From Streptomyces sp. NRRL F-4489 (GTDB lineage Bacteria > Actinomycetota > Actinomycetes > Streptomycetales > Streptomycetaceae), in NCBI RefSeq assembly GCF_001509485.1, contig NZ_LLZI01000030.1, positions 1 to 15,340 of the forward strand: a stretch of DNA of 15,340 nucleotides, read 5' to 3'. The position numbers and the translations under genes were made by a program. Numbering within the stretch: position 1 is the stretch's first letter; each line of letters begins with the position of its first letter. Positions 14,531-15,340 of the stretch are shown here, one piece after another. The notes under the pieces are model-generated. The model saw only the letters and a list, made by a program, of their open reading frames with translations, did not search any database and had not been told where the DNA came from.

Positions 14531-15082
14531 TCAGGCCGCGCACCGCTCCCGCTCCTGCTCGCCGCGCTCCAGGACGCGGGCGTCTATGTCGCGGTTCTCC
14601 AGCTCCTGGCGGAGCCGGGCCAGGGCGCGGTGCAGGGTGCTCTTGACCGTACCGGTGGACATGCCGAGCGCGGCCGCGGTCTCCTCGGTGCTCATCTGCT
14701 CCCAGTGGCGCAGCACCACGACGCTGCGCTGCTTCGGGGCGAGGACGCCGAGGATGTCCATCAGCAGGGCGCGGTCGGCGCGCTGCTCGGTGCCGTCGTC
14801 CACGCTCGCGTCCGGGAGCTGCTCGGTGGGCACCTCCTCCAGCTTGCGGGCGCGCCACCACTCGGTGCGGGTGTTGATCATGACGCGGCGGAGGTAGGCG
14901 TCGGCGAGCGACTTGTCGGCGATGCCGTCCCAGCGGCCGTAGGTGCGGACGAGGGCGGTCTGGAGCAGGTCCTGGGCGTCGACCGGGTCCGGCACCAGTC
15001 GCCGGGCGCTGCGCAGCAGGGCATCCTGCCGGGTCCGCACGTACTCTTCGAAGTCCAGTACCTTGCCGCCGCTGGTCGCCAT
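14531..15082 (-). CDS. sigE: ECF RNA polymerase sigma factor SigE
   Basis: This 183-aa ECF sigma factor directs transcription of cell-wall and envelope-stress genes. Region sigma-2 (about 15-90) includes FEEYVRTRQDALLRSARRL, DAQDLLQTALVRTYGRW and YLRRVMINTRTEWWRARK. Region sigma-4 (about 110-165) includes LAPKQRSVVVLRHWEQMS and the helix-turn-helix EETAAALGMSTGTVKSTLHR. The linker EEVPTEQLPDASV is characteristic of Streptomyces SigE. There is no anti-sigma gene next to it, in keeping with SigE being controlled at transcription by CseBC. ATG 15082 is chosen because GGAGG lies about 8 nt upstream; the longer frame to 15145 lacks this. It is the first gene of the sigE-cseABC operon. Confidence 0.95.
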   Translation of the reverse strand: MATSGGKVLDFEEYVRTRQDALLRSARRLVPDPVDAQDLLQTALVRTYGRWDGIADKSLADAYLRRVMINTRTEWWRARKLEEVPTEQLPDASVDDGTEQRADRALLMDILGVLAPKQRSVVVLRHWEQMSTEETAAALGMSTGTVKSTLHRALARLRQELENRDIDARVLERGEQERERCAA

Positions 15083-15340
15083 CCCGACGCCTCCGATCCG
15101 CTTTCGTTTCCCCACGTTGTCCGTGCCGGCGGTCATCTCCAGCACGGGGATGACGCTACGGAGGGGGTGTTGCGGCGCAATGTGCGTCGGCCCCTCAGCG
15201 AGTGCACGGAAAACCTGCGGTTGTGTAACAGCGCGCCGGGCGTCATACCTCGGACGGACGGGGGGCCGGGCGGCGTCATACTCCGGGCGGATGCGGTGTC
15301 GCCGGAGGGAGGGACGGGGGAGCGGTGGGGGGGGGGGGGG
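15083..15340 (-). promoter_or_regulatory. sigE upstream region with candidate promoter
   Basis: No gene is visible in these 258 bp. On the minus strand, TTGCGC (15180 to 15175) and TAGCGT (15158 to 15153) with a 16-bp spacer form a plausible housekeeping-type promoter, giving a start near 15146 and a 5' leader of about 64 nt. The sigE promoter is known to be activated by phosphorylated CseB, so a CseB site is expected near or upstream of the -35. The left part holds the sigE ribosome site; the right end is a G homopolymer. Confidence 0.4.
15239..15293 (-). repeat. 22-bp direct repeat upstream of sigE, 33 bp apart
   Basis: Copies at 15239-15260 and 15272-15293 share GGCGTCATAC exactly and agree at 18 of 22 positions overall. 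Both are preceded by CCGGGC or a close variant. The 33-bp start-to-start distance is about three helical turns, fitting two regulator dimers on one DNA face. CseB is the natural candidate, but the copies are about 95-145 bp upstream of the proposed start, so another regulator or a different promoter is possible. Confidence 0.45.

Overview
The window is high-GC actinobacterial DNA, almost certainly from Streptomyces or a very close relative. The clearest marker is at the right end: a minus-strand sigE-cseA-cseB-cseC operon, the cell-envelope-stress locus known from Streptomyces coelicolor. The divergent XRE/DUF5753-DUF397 module, GTG starts and strong G/C preference at third codon positions agree with this.

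Layout, left to right. (1) 1-3185, minus: one very long NACHT P-loop NTPase with leucine-rich-repeat-like C-terminal segments. It resembles bacterial NLR-related (bNACHT) defence proteins and runs off the left edge. (2) 3186-3653: a 468-bp divergent control region with four tandem 17-bp boxes resembling Streptomyces Crp sites, followed directly by a 35-bp inverted repeat. (3) 3654-4334, plus: a secreted M23 peptidoglycan endopeptidase. (4) 4361-4945, minus, and 5151-6758, plus: a TetR-type repressor divergent from a DHA2-type multidrug exporter. Two pseudo-palindromic operators sit on the two promoters, and a strong hairpin terminator follows the exporter. (5) 6823-7954, minus: a DUF397 protein overlapped by an XRE/DUF5753 regulator; opposite, 8072-8727, plus: a 73-aa orphan protein and an RsbW-like ATPase, overlapping by one base. 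This is a WhiJ/Scr1-type regulatory module. (6) 8807-11332, plus: an SPFH (stomatin/flotillin-like) protein with a C-terminal GYF_2-like domain, then a tail-anchored double zinc-ribbon protein with a long Pro/Gln/Tyr-rich N-terminus. (7) 11416-15082, minus: cseC, cseB, cseA and sigE. (8) 15083-15340: the sigE upstream region with a candidate promoter and a 33-bp-spaced direct repeat, ending in a run of 14 or more Gs.

Much of the window concerns the cell envelope: a wall hydrolase, a drug exporter, an SPFH/zinc-ribbon pair related to the Bacillus Ydj (PspA-associated) proteins, and the SigE/CseABC stress pathway. The NACHT protein and the XRE/DUF397 module are the accessory components. The least-described elements are the SPFH-GYF/zinc-ribbon pair, where a proline-binding domain may recognise its operon partner's proline-rich tail, and the tandem Crp-like array between the NACHT and M23 genes. 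I see no tRNA, rRNA, CRISPR array, insertion sequence or phage integrase.
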